NCBI GenBank assembly: GCA_947579605.1
Contig: OX388322.1
Location: 3,596,001-3,660,000, forward strand
Reading direction: 5' to 3'
Origin: Athripsodes cinereus
Taxonomy: Eukaryota > Arthropoda > Insecta > Trichoptera > Leptoceridae
Length of the DNA: 64,000 bases
Shown: positions 49,261 to 60,100 of the stretch, piece by piece
Numbering within the stretch: position 1 is the first letter of the stretch
Layout of the letters: the number at the start of each line of letters is the position of its first letter
Program-made: the position numbers and the translations under genes
The notes under the pieces: model-generated
Told to the model about the DNA's origin: nothing
Databases searched by the model: none
What the model saw: the letters and a program-made list of their open reading frames with translations, nothing else

Positions 49261-50524
49261 TGTTTAGGATTAGATTTAATATTGGAAGAGCCGAGGCAAC
49301 GTTGGACGGTAATTCTTCATAAGATGATATGATTGACATTAATACTTTGAACAATAATTGTATCATTGAGTCTTTATCAGGATTTATGAAATTTTGATGG
49401 GAATTTTCGGGGGCAGAGGGATAGCTAAGAGCACATCCATCCTCTGCAAGTGATGCTTGTCCATTTTTATATGCTAACAAAGATTCGTGGTCTTTTTTAT
49501 CTGAATTTGTTCTTTGAGTGATATTACGAGGTGTTTTGTGAGAAAAGACAGTTTGTCTATATGATGAAGTGTTTGTTAATTGACTATTCTTTGTAGCATT
49601 TGTTAAAGGTGGTAATGTCTTAACGACCTCACTATAGGCTTTTGGTTGAGGGATACAAAGCTTATTGGCCTGAAAATACGAAATATTTTCGTTGGCCATT
49701 GTTTGTTTTATTTTCTTCTGCCTCTCTAATTCGGGACAGTGAGGACTATTAGCTGTATGGGAGCCTAAGCAATTAATGCATCTCAATGTATTTCCACTGG
49801 CTGTACAGTCATCTCCTATGTGATCTTGACTGCATTTGTAGCAACGGGCTTTGGACCTACACTTGTCTTTTGTGTGGCCATACCTACAGCATAGATAGCA
49901 CATTATTGTAGGGTATGTGTATAACTCTACTTTTATTGAATTATAGTAAAAATAAACGTTTTTCGGAAGATATTGTCCGTCAAAGGTCAAAACCACAGTT
50001 TGAGAAGGAACCCACGTGGAAGTTCCTGAAGAAACATCTTTCCTGTTAAGCCTTCTGGCTTTAAGAAGTTTGCCACATTGAGGAGGGACTATTACATTTT
50101 GCATCAGTTCATCAATCGTGATGTCTGTGGCGACACCACGGATTAACCCCATTTTTGTTGCCTTGTATCTTGGGATAAAAGCTTTCAAATTATTAATTTT
50201 AATAAAATCTGATTTGAGAAATTTATTTGCAAAAGAGGGGGTTGAAAAAGTCACCAGGACTTTACCTCCACCCTCGGTTTTTACCCCATCAGGAATAATG
50301 CCTTGTGCGCTAGATCTTTGTAGTAGTCCCCCAAAAGTAAGTGGATGGAGCCTCTTCTCTCCTTGAACTATTACTATATAAGGACCCGGGGCTAGTGGAG
50401 AATAAGTCAGCTCATCCTCTGGACGTTTCTCCTGTGTGTCAGGTAGTTGGCTGGCAGTCTCTTCTTCTCGTCTTCGCTTTGGTTCCGGGTCCGGTCCCCT
50501 ATCTGGGGGATCGTCCGTCTCCAT
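49241..50524 (-). CDS. LINE ORF1: gag-like nucleic-acid-binding protein
   Basis: 427 residues. The start METDDPPDRGPDPEPKRRRE is acidic and basic. A folded region at about 48-205 (PYIVIVQGEKRLHPL..., KAFIPRYKATK, TVVLTFDGQYLP) resembles the RRM-like plus C2HC-associated region of Jockey/I ORF1 proteins. Three zinc knuckles follow: C209-C222, C228-C240 and C249-C263. The C-terminal third is Ser/Thr/Asn-rich. It should bind element RNA and package it with ORF2. The stop TGA lies inside the beginning of ORF2. Confidence 0.93.
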   Translation of the reverse strand: METDDPPDRGPDPEPKRRREEETASQLPDTQEKRPEDELTYSPLAPGPYIVIVQGEKRLHPLTFGGLLQRSSAQGIIPDGVKTEGGGKVLVTFSTPSFANKFLKSDFIKINNLKAFIPRYKATKMGLIRGVATDITIDELMQNVIVPPQCGKLLKARRLNRKDVSSGTSTWVPSQTVVLTFDGQYLPKNVYFYYNSIKVELYTYPTIMCYLCCRYGHTKDKCRSKARCYKCSQDHIGDDCTASGNTLRCINCLGSHTANSPHCPELERQKKIKQTMANENISYFQANKLCIPQPKAYSEVVKTLPPLTNATKNSQLTNTSSYRQTVFSHKTPRNITQRTNSDKKDHESLLAYKNGQASLAEDGCALSYPSAPENSHQNFINPDKDSMIQLLFKVLMSIISSYEELPSNVASALPILNLILNNGSTSK

Positions 50525-50780
50525 ATTGTATACTACACGTTAAAATATGTTGGATTTTAAAATAGACTACTATAAAAATTTCAAAAAGTTCAGTAACCGG
50601 AAAAAAATTAAAAAAAAAATAAAGTTTGGTGAACACTAGAAAAACCGTGTGATTGAGTCTTAACTAGAACTGTGTGCGTCGGCTTTACTATATTTATAAA
50701 TAGCTGCCGTGAGCGAATGCAGGTAGAAGTTACACTAGCGCTGAAACACGTCTTACCCACGTACAACTCGACGCGCAACT
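50525..50780 (-). promoter_or_regulatory. LINE 5' UTR with presumed internal promoter
   Basis: The 256 nt between the target duplication and ORF1 ATG begin AGTTGCGCGTCGAGTTG. LINEs of this group carry a pol II promoter within the first tens of bases of the 5' UTR. A CGTG-rich start is seen, and position relative to the duplication is the main argument. No activity evidence. Confidence 0.5.
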
Positions 50781-50793
50781 CGTATTTAAATGT
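50781..50793. repeat. LINE target-site duplication, right copy
   Basis: CGTATTTAAATGT, identical to 45348-45360. Confidence 0.9.
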
Positions 50794-51164
50794 CCCATTA
50801 TATAATAAAAGGACAAACTGTGACCGAGGAGTACAAGTCCATATTACCTAATCCAAAAATAATACGTAGGTACCTCGTTAGTAGTCCATAACGACTTTGA
50901 TCTAATATTAGGTATACAGTATACCACTTAAGTGTATGTAGGTAAACTGCAAATTTCACAATATTGAACAAGTCGATATGTATGTGCTGCTGACAAGACA
51001 ATAAATATCTGATGAGAAATATATTATATTGGATATAAAGTGGAATTATTATAAACTAGCGATTTGATTGAATAACAAATGATTGAAACAAAATTAAAAA
51101 TCGCACAAAGGTCATGTCTATAATAATAGAATCTATCACAGCTGAAAGATTGGTGCATTTAGCA

Positions 51165-51560
51165 ATCACTGATGTATGCAAGTGAGACGTGGATATTGCT
51201 GAAGAATGATGAAAGCGGTATGAATGCGGTAGAAGTGAGATCGTTGTGAAGGATGTGTGGTAAAAGTCTGAGAGATCGAGTGTTTACGGTATTATACGAG
51301 AGGAATGTGGAATGAAAGTTAGTGGGATAACCAAGATGAAACTAAATAAGTTACGATGGTTTGGGCACGTGGAAAGAATGAACGAGGACACAGAGACAAA
51401 AAATATAATATACATGGCTGAGAGAAAAGATATTCGGAGATGTATCCGGCCGAGGATTAAATGAGACCAGATTAGACAATGTAGATCAGATCCCAAAAAG
51501 CGCGTTCAAGGAGGAGGAAGTGGCGCTCTATTCTTTCTGCCTACCCTGCGAGGAAAGACG
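51165..51560 (+). pseudogene. RTE-like LINE ORF2 C-terminal fragment
   Basis: The plus strand gives MYASETWILLKNDESGMNAV, EVRSL-stop-RMCGKSLRDRVF, then after a frame shift near 51290 IIREECGMKVSGITKMKLN, KLRWFGHVERMNED and RCIRPRIK-stop. Y-x-SETW...RRMCG...LRWFGHVERM...GRPR is the RTE RT C-terminus. It ends with GRGSGALFFLPTLRG-like reading. One frame shift and at least two stops show decay. Confidence 0.75.
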
Positions 51561-53166
51561 TATCTAATCAAAATCGCTACCGTTTCTATTACCACCCACC
51601 CTTGAAGATATATAATATAATCTGTATAACAAATATAATATGTCTAATAATATATGGAGGTATACCTACTCGTATCTATGTGCCTGGCAAGGACGGACGA
51701 AAAAAGGCGACTGACTAATGGACAATTTGGCATATCACGTACACAAAGTGTTCGACATTCATTCTCATACCGTGGATATCATATAACGAATCTAAATCTA
51801 TAATTCCTCACCCCCGACATGCATATATATCTCGTACGTATGTAGACAAATAATACAAGAAGAAGGTCCGATATATGTAGTGAATTAGTGATGTCCTAAT
51901 AAATAATCAAAGGTTGGACAGGAAATAGACACTACTCAATTTAGTTATTAGTCTTATTTTTACATTATCAGTAGAGATTACATTCAAGTGAAGGGATTAA
52001 AGCAATACATGGATTGAATTCAGCAATAATAGGTCAACTAATTTAATATTTTGCAGATAACAGTTTGTTTGTGATATAGTGTGAATGTGAATGTTAGCAT
52101 TAAACAACAAATAAAATAAGCGATAATTTCCAATTCTCGCAATTTTTGCACACTTATTAGTAAACGAATAAAACCTAGTTATTCAAATGTGATGTTGATA
52201 CTTGACATGTTCACGACTCTGAATGGTTTACGTAATAGTCTAAAATAATAATAATAATCTGGACAATTTATTGAGCGCCGTTTTGTGGTACAAACCACCG
52301 CAAGGGCGCATTTTCAGTTTTTTTTTAAATTTATTTATTGTTATTTATCAAATTTTAGCATGTTTTTATCTTTGTAGCTTTTTTGCAACTCTTGAAGCTT
52401 TGTAGCTCTCCTCGCACGGGGATAATTTAAAAATGTCTATAAAGGTATCTAATTTTAAAATAGAACCGGCTTATTTGAATTTATCGGGTAGGTAAATGAG
52501 GAATGTGCGAAAATAATCACAATAATATTAAACGAGTAATTACATAGATACACTACATACTGAATAATCATTATACATTATAATACTATATCGCTAATCT
52601 AGAAACAGGTGAATCATTCGATTCCAGATGTTGTTAGTAATCTGTCCCTCTCTCACGACACATAATAGAATATTTACACTTACACTGCAATAATCGGTAC
52701 ATAATAGAATATCATAATACTTATATACGATATACTGCAACAAGATAATATGTAAACTGTGTATATATAAAATGAATAATATTATTTATCCTAGTACAAA
52801 TGACTCTACACTGTGATCACACATAGGAGGGACATGTGTAATGCATATACATTTATATTTAATATCTATTTACATGTCAGACTGAATGTGTATGTAGTGT
52901 TTGTGTTGATTGAGCAAGGATAGTATTAGATAGATAGTATTGAAGTATGATAAATATTGCTAAATTTATGAACTCGAAACACTCGTCTTGTGTGCCCAGT
53001 TCACCTTCTCTCAACACTGTGTAATAATATGATATGTATGAAATATACCTACGCACTAAATATAATAATAACTCCGGCGATACAAATAATATTAGGGCTA
53101 TTATAGATCTGAAAATGTAACGCGGTATTATTCCTCGATACCAAAATACATTTAAATCAACATTAC
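51561..53166. other. Rest of par-1 intron 1, AT-rich
   Basis: No supportable gene. A short inverted pair GCGCCGTTTTGTGG / CCACCGCAAGGGCGC at about 52275-52310 could be the edge of an unrecognised element. Confidence 0.5.
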
Positions 53167-54198
53167 CTGTCTGTCTGGATGTAGCGGGGGTATGTTCCGT
53201 ACAACGGGAGTGGCTTTGGTGACAACAGGTCTAGTGTGACTTTGTGCGTCGCTCTTGTTCCTGGTCAAGAACGCTGGTCTCTGTCGTGTGGGTGCAACGC
53301 TGGTTGTTGCTCCACCTGTTGAGTTGCGTGTGGCTTCGCCTCTCGTGAATCCTTTGGAAGGTTTAGCTCCATCTACTTCGCTGTCTTTTCCAGTGAGTCC
53401 ACTGACAACGGCCACATCGCTGATGCCCGATTTCAATAAATTACTAATTGCTTTTCCTCGAACACCGGTGACACCCAGAGGAGCTGCGCCCCCTGTGGAG
53501 TTTCTCGTGCCCTCTCCCCTGTTGAATGCTGATCTGGCAACATCGTCTCTGGAAAACTTTCCTCCCAATGAATCGTCTCCAATATCACTGATACCAGTAT
53601 TCAATAAGTTCTCGTGTTCGCCGTACCTATTTCTAACAACCACTTCGTCGTCTAAGGGGCTGGTGGGTTCACTACTTTTGAGCGCAATACCCTTCTCCAT
53701 TTCATTAATTTGTTTAGCTAAATTGTCCAACACATCATTCGATCCTTTTATTTTTATCACAGTAACGTTATCACCATTGGTAGCACATTGAGACGTAGAG
53801 CCATTGGTGTATGACAATGGCCCGTTAGGAATATCCGGTGCTTTGAAAGATTTTAATTGAATCGGAACAGCTTTGTTCACCGTAGGTAGTCTGTTTGTAA
53901 ACTCCAATTTCTTTGGAGCGATGCCCGTAGATGTTTTTTCGTACACGGGTTTCTGCATCCTATTGTCGTACAATTTATTAGCTACAGCAGATGACGCAGA
54001 AACACAGGCAGCACTCCTGTCGGCATCTGACATGGTTGGTTTATCCATCATGGCCAGTGATATGGCGGACGGTTTGTCGTCTCCGTTGGTTAAATCGTTT
54101 GCCTTTTTACTACCTGTATCTATAGGCGGTTCCGTCGTTTTTCTCGCTGGGCGAAAACTTCTACGTAAGAAGTCGTCTCGCTCCAGTTTTTTGTCCAT
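53167..54198 (-). CDS. par-1: par-1 exon 1, long N-terminal extension
   Basis: The ATG at 54196-54198 is in a good context (CAAAATGG). The frame is open for 344 codons and ends at a donor GACAGACAG|GTAATG in phase 0, which fits exon 2 exactly. The sequence is basic at first (MDKKLERDDFLRRSFRPARK), then Ser/Thr/Asn-rich. Two homologous segments, residues 197-239 and 253-298, both run NLLxxGISD...RGExTRNSTGGA. No known domain is recognised. Because it has no stop and no other same-strand gene follows before 38452, I assign it to par-1. Intervening small exons cannot be excluded. Confidence 0.75.
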
Positions 54199-56311
54199 TT
54201 TGTGGGATTGAATATCACAGAATTATCACAGCCATATCATTATGTTCTAAATATTTTACACTAAATATGGAATGTGATTTATAAATAAAACTCCGCCCGA
54301 GCGATACCATTTCAGGTAAACTCACATTAGACTGGCATGAGCCTCTATCATCGATGATTCAATCATATCTAATCTCCGTTATCAGTGAGATATGGCTGCC
54401 TCGATCAGGTCTCGAGATATAATGATCGCCAGTAACGAAGTGTTTTCCAGAATTGGAAGACATTGCACACACGATACCTAAGTTATTTCTGGTAACTTTA
54501 TCCACACTATAGTTCACATGCAGCCACTACATATCTTAATAACTTCCAATCACGCCATCACATAGGTGCGCTTTCACATAACACTAGTAAACGATTCACC
54601 TTTGAAACACTACATGAGTTCTCAACGATATTTTGTGCGAGATAACACGGCGAAGGTTATACTGATAAAGATAAGCAATGACGTTATTGTTTGTGCACTC
54701 CATACGATAAACTAGAAATCATATACACGAAAGATTAATTTCAGTGATAAGATTTGCTCCCAACAATTCAATTTCTAAACCACACAATTGTTAAAATAAA
54801 CAACACTTGGAGAGTCACATAAAGTTAGTAGAACAAACGGAAATCCTTTTAAAAACGTTCAAATAGTGTTAAACAGTCCTCAGAAAATACCAAAGAGAGT
54901 GAAGTCCAAGACAGTCTCAGTAAATGCTTCATATCTGCAACAGGAGACGATGATATCGTGAGAATCATATCTCAAAAAAACAATAAGACAGACTCCCGAC
55001 AACACGACTAAAGCGTGAGGTTTACACAAACGAAGAAGCTACCAGCCTCATAACAGCACTCAATGATCTGACACACAAAACAAAGAAAAGACCGTCACCA
55101 TGACACATATTAATATAATATATACTCGTAAAATCCGAGATGGATACGAAACACAGCCAAAAACATACAAGACGACACAATACAAAATTAACTGACACAA
55201 AGCCCTTAGAGCAAATTGCCGATAAACTTGCAATGAATGAGATCCATAACTGATAATATGATAACAAATGTATAAGTAACAAATAACAAACACACGATAA
55301 TATTGTGATAATAAAGACAATTAAGTATATAAAAATAAACCAACTCGTAATAATGTAACGATATTAGTAGTTACGTAAAACAATCACAACTCCAGATTAT
55401 CGTTTTGATTACGTTAGATACATTTAGTTTAGACACATAAAAGAGAAAAAACGAATAGGTATATAAATGTATAAATATTTTCTCTTTAATGTTAACTCAT
55501 CATACGGTTAATTAACTATTTAACGAGATGGCAAACAAGCAGATAGGGCACCGTGACCGAGAAATATCCCTTTCTATCGATATGTTTATATAGAGTGTAA
55601 CCGTGACATAACCGCATTGGACGTACATAGTCTGTCCTTGTGATTAGCAAACAGCACGTACATATAAATAAACAATGATCAAAGCAGCAATTTTCATGAC
55701 AACACAACATGTAGATAATTAATACAGAGACTGATTTAAAAACACAGTCGGAAACGTAAAGGGTATTACAGTGAATCTATCCAATGGGAGTGTTAATAGC
55801 GGATTGAATAATTTAATTTTGAAAGTAAAAAGGAAGGAAGTACTTATTAATTATTCAATTTCATTGTTCACATAACCTCTTAATTACAGCGATTCATTGT
55901 AGCGGGTAGCTGTATAATGTGGTTTTGTGCTGGGCTGGCAGTAGTATCGTTTGAATACGGTCTCAGAGCACGCAACGAATCTTGACCTGACACACGAGTG
56001 TGTAATCTCATTAATGCAGACAAGAGACTTTGTTCTCCGCGGAGATAATAACAATGATAACAACATCACCTTTCTGGAGAAAGCGATGCTAAATTTCACA
56101 CGATCATTGAGTGCGGATTTCACGATAAAATATACACGGGTGCTAATTTATTGTTAATTGATTATACTAATACTAATGCCGATACATGTACCTACATTTT
56201 TGGTTACATCATTTACAGAGTCTGCTACCGTCTCCATTTTAAAGTTTCGATGTTTCTCGCAGCATCAACTTTCCACATATTCAACTGCATTAATATCAAC
56301 ATGTAAATTAC
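54199..56311. other. Upstream region of par-1 exon 1
   Basis: Likely contains the 5' UTR and promoter, but I could not fix a start site, TATA box or upstream exon. Short hydrophobic open frames at 55.0-55.7 kb on the minus strand are compositional. Confidence 0.4.
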
Positions 56312-56314
56312 TGT

Positions 56315-56400
56315 AACTTTACCATCATGGCATATTCCACAAGTGGGGTAGCGAGTAAACTCGTCAAAAATATACATAAAGCAAGATGGTTCTTACATTA
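56315..56400 (+). repeat. Dispersed repeat, CATCATGGCAT...GTGGGGTAGC copy
   Basis: ACCATCATGGCATATTCCAC, AAGTGGGGTAGCGAGTAAAC and GCAAGATGGTTCTTAC match the repeat at 34305 and 35060. Confidence 0.5.
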
Positions 56401-56517
56401 AAATTCAAAACCGACATTTGAAACCTTAGTAGTCGTGGTTCAAATGTTGGAATAATAATGATAATAATAATAAAACCGCACTATTTCATTATTTTGCTTG
56501 CGGTTGTTTCCTTTCAG

Positions 56518-56832
56518 GAGGATATTGTTTGCGGGCGGCGAGTTGTGTTGTATGCATGGAGGAAGGCAACGGAACGCAGCGACATTACGAATACAATCGT
56601 CTTTTCATCAACAACAACAGAATCTAATGTTCGTATTTCGATCCGGTCAATGCACGGACACAATGGAGATGAACCCAGGGAACATTGTAATAATGGTGGA
56701 GTAATAGTGATGAAAGAGAAACTTCGCGTAAAAAACAACTGTAGTAAGGTAACACACACAGCAGAGCACTTGCACATTGAATCTGGCGATGAAATCGACA
56801 GATCCATGTGTATGAAAATAGAGAAATTATAA
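56518..56832 (+). other. Possible plus-strand exon, function unknown
   Basis: The strongest plus-strand acceptor in this region, GGTTGTTTCCTTTCAG|GAGG, is followed by a GC-richer open stretch of about 104 codons (EDIVCGRRVVLYAWRKATER... to stop at 56832). An internal GTAAG|GTAACA could be a donor. The protein has no recognisable family. The minus strand is also open for 131 codons, which weakens the case. Confidence 0.2.
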
Positions 56833-57036
56833 CAAGCTAAAATGCTCTCATAATAATTTTGGTACAGATGTACGCACATAATACAAATCGAAACTACATA
56901 ATTGTTCAAATCTTAATGACTGGTACATCACTAGGAATTTGAAAATCACATAGGTAAATGGTAGCCCATAGATAATAATACATTCAGAATCGGTGATATA
57001 ATTCTTTATCATCGAATTGAAAATTTTGTAAATGTT

Positions 57037-57130
57037 TTACGAATACAAGATACTCGAAAACTTACAGAAAATAGTGGAGGACCCATTCTTCCAGAACTTC
57101 ACGGAGCTTGAGAATTATTTGTTTGAGAAC
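57037..57130 (+). repeat. Dispersed repeat, second module
   Basis: AGATACTCGAAAACTTACAG and GTGGAGGACCCATTCTT match 34480-34530. With 56315-56400 it reproduces the order seen at 34305, at wider spacing. Confidence 0.45.
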
Positions 57131-60100
57131 ATTAGAAAAATACATGTTTTGCCATATCAACAAATCGACATACTATTATTTCATGAAAAGTAAGCTCGCT
57201 TTCCACTGAAAAAACTTCATTTTTTTCCAAATTATATATACTCTATCAACATCTGTCGAAATTTGCTCCAAGTTACAAATAATCTAGTGTTATTCGAGAA
57301 ACTGACATTTCCCAAAAGATGGCAATTACTAAAATATACTCACCGTGTGATAGACAAATTAAACAGTGTACATAATTAAATTATAATACAAATTTTACGA
57401 TCGCTCGTTAGAAACTATAATAGAAAGCATTTCACAAAACGCAGTAGAGGGTACCCATCCGACGACAAAGATAATAATTAAATATGATATTATATAACGA
57501 TGATATAACATAATACATTAGTATCTACCTGATGTGTTTGCAAATAATAAATTCATAATAAAATATAATAATAACAAAGTACTGAAATAACACACACAAC
57601 AAAATGTGTGTTATGTAAATGACGCGCGCGAGTTTTCACAATACATACATTGGTACTCAAGTCTGCGATGTCGCGTTAAATGTGGAAAAAAAACATGGAC
57701 CGTGTTTATAAAAATAATACGTGCCTACAGAAGGCTGACAAAATAAACAAACACACAGTGTGCGTATGGTATTTAGAAAATCAACTTTAAATTAAAATTT
57801 ACAAGAAAATGATATTCGTAAAAAGTGTCATAATTATATGAAATTTAATCTCTTCAATTTAGCGATGAAATCTTATTATTATAGACAATATGATGACTCT
57901 TGCTGGAATCATCACAGCTGAAAGCCAAAGCAGTTTCAGAAGATAACATTTAAAGACGAATTCAACGAGACATCCAAATAACACCGCTTACAATGTATGC
58001 AGATATGCCATGGATCTTGAATGTCTTAATTTTTATTAGCACAGAGAGCGCGACTTGCCTGTTTATTCCGTGCAGTAAGTCCTCTGACTACCTCACATGT
58101 GGAAATGCTGTGATGAGATGAATGAACGAATGACGAAGACGACAATTTCGTTAGTAGATTACCAACACCTCCTCTTAAGTTTATCTTCTGATAATCAGTA
58201 CCTATCAATTTGTTCAACTTATCATAACAGAAGACATTTCTAATGATCGTGATGATAGGCAGGTTATAAAGAAGTTAATAATATTAAATACCAAATTAAC
58301 ACCGATTACTCCTAATATAAAGGTACAATAATGCTAATAATAGTGACAGTGAGAATTACAAATGTGTATATCTAGTAATGAAGATAAAAAGATAGGTGAT
58401 ATAATAAATAATACACAAGAAAAGAGGCTAATAATACACGGTAGAAGTAGATAGATGTATGCGAGGACTGTAGATAATGGTAAAGATTTCATCTGGGAGA
58501 CCGTGTCGATGTCGTTAATGAAAGAAAATTGCCGTGAAATAAGAAACGCAGTCGGAGAGGCGAGAGACAATATCAGCAGATGCTGGGTGCGAAACGAATG
58601 ATATAAAAATACAATTATCTATTATTATTCATTATATTGTAAGCACTTGTCAAGGCGTACAAGCTTCTCGATATAAAGACTAGTTACAATTAACACTGTC
58701 CTTTTGTATACCACGTTATCGATGGCTTGGACGACCCTCTTCTAGAATACTAGTTAGATTAACAGTTAGTTAGAGCGCTAGAAATGACGAAGGAAGAAAT
58801 GGACTCAAATAGCTCCGAAGTCTGATTCATTTTCTAATATTTTCAAAGAATATATTATTATTTATAATTCAGTAAAATATACACTCGATATTTTTTTTTC
58901 ACTAATGAAGAAATCAGAACGCTAGAAAATTTATCAATCAATATGCTGTGCATTGGAAAACTGAAATGTAAAACCAAACCCATAATTTATAAACAGTTAA
59001 TCTATTCATCAATGCGTGGAAATTACTTTTTTTAATATACACTTTCATCATAAATACAATAAGACAACAAAATCAATGAAAAGTAATAACTGTAAGTAAT
59101 GAAATACGATTGCTATCGACAGATAAAAATCTAATAATCGATAAAAATAATATTAATGACTAACGATAAGGCTTATTGGATGCTGTGATAATAAATATCA
59201 ATATATATTTTGCGTAAATGAGAACAAAATGAAACAGTTGTTTATAGAGTACAAGAAAATATTGTAATATCAACACATATAGATGAATACACTATAGTCA
59301 TGTTGATCAAACTAAATAAAGAAAGAAAAAAAAATCAAAGAATGAATGAATACAATCGTGTATTGAATATAACTATCACAGAAAGAAACGACAATAAGAC
59401 CAATTGATTAAAATACAATGCCGATATAAAAAAGTACGTTTATAAGAATTGCATAGCATTGCCGACGCACTAAGAGATAAAATGGTGTATCAGAGAAGTC
59501 ATGATGTATAAAAACAACAACTAATGGAGACTCTCTCAATCATCGTTGATAGTAAAAATGTACATTTATAGTAGCACTCACACACTTAGATCTGGCTAAC
59601 TAGACATGTCTGAAATTAACTCAAATTAAATGAAAAACCTTAGTCACAAAACAATTTCTAGCCGTTTACTTAATCTTACACCAAATTTTCTATTTTTGTA
59701 TAAATATGGATTTTTATCCACAATGTCATTTGCGAGTTTTTCTTTTATGGCCAGAATGCGCCAAAAGCTATAAAACTGATTTTAGGCGAACAACTTTTAA
59801 CAAATTATTCAAATAAACGAGTCACAATAATGTTGATATTAATAAGAGATAATTTTAGTTAGACATACAGACAGAACAATGCTAATCTCTGTTTACATAT
59901 ATGTGAAGTATCACGTAAATTGGTACAACAACAGTTGGAATGCCAATTTTTATTCCGTATTTGTGAGTACGAGAACGAAGAAATAAAATTAGAAACGGCA
60001 ATTATCCTAATACGGTCAATCGTCAAAAAAATACGCAACAAATTTGCACAACTGGGGGTCTTCCATATTCAAAGACTCGACTCAAACATTACAACTTACT

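Larger units (their letters stand above)
45361..50780 (-). mobile_element. Full-length I-like LINE, 5.4 kb, both ORFs intact
   Basis: Bounded by a perfect 13-bp target duplication CGTATTTAAATGT (45348-45360, 50781-50793). It has a (A)25 tail read on the minus strand (45361-45385), a ~90-nt 3' UTR, ORF2 (45478-49260), ORF1 (49241-50524) overlapping by 20 bp, and a 256-nt 5' UTR beginning AGTTGCGCGTCGAGTTG. An ORF1 with CCHC knuckles and an ORF2 with endonuclease, RT and RNase H place it in the I group rather than Jockey, which lacks RNase H. The 5' UTR is GC-rich near its start, as in LINEs with internal pol II promoters. It sits in par-1 intron 1 in the sense orientation. Intact ORFs and duplication indicate a recent, possibly active copy. 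Confidence 0.93.
38453..53166 (-). other. par-1 intron 1 (14.7 kb)
   Basis: GT-AG intron between exons 1 and 2. It holds a candidate alternative first exon, SINE pieces, a ribozyme-bearing palindrome, two RTE fragments and a full-length LINE in the gene's own sense. Stretches not listed separately (about 39.1-40.9, 41.2-42.7, 42.8-43.4, 43.8-44.6 and 51.6-53.1 kb) are AT-rich with no supportable feature. Confidence 0.8.

Noticed and set aside
53255..54211. Long plus-strand frames opposite exon 1 (178 and 112 codons)
   Set aside because: Antisense shadows of the GC-rich exon. The minus frame has the proper start context, a phased donor and protein-like repeats.
55022..55320. Two overlapping 86-codon minus-strand hydrophobic frames upstream of exon 1
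   Set aside because: Cys/Phe/Ile-rich in both frames, no start context or family. Probably noncoding 5' region.
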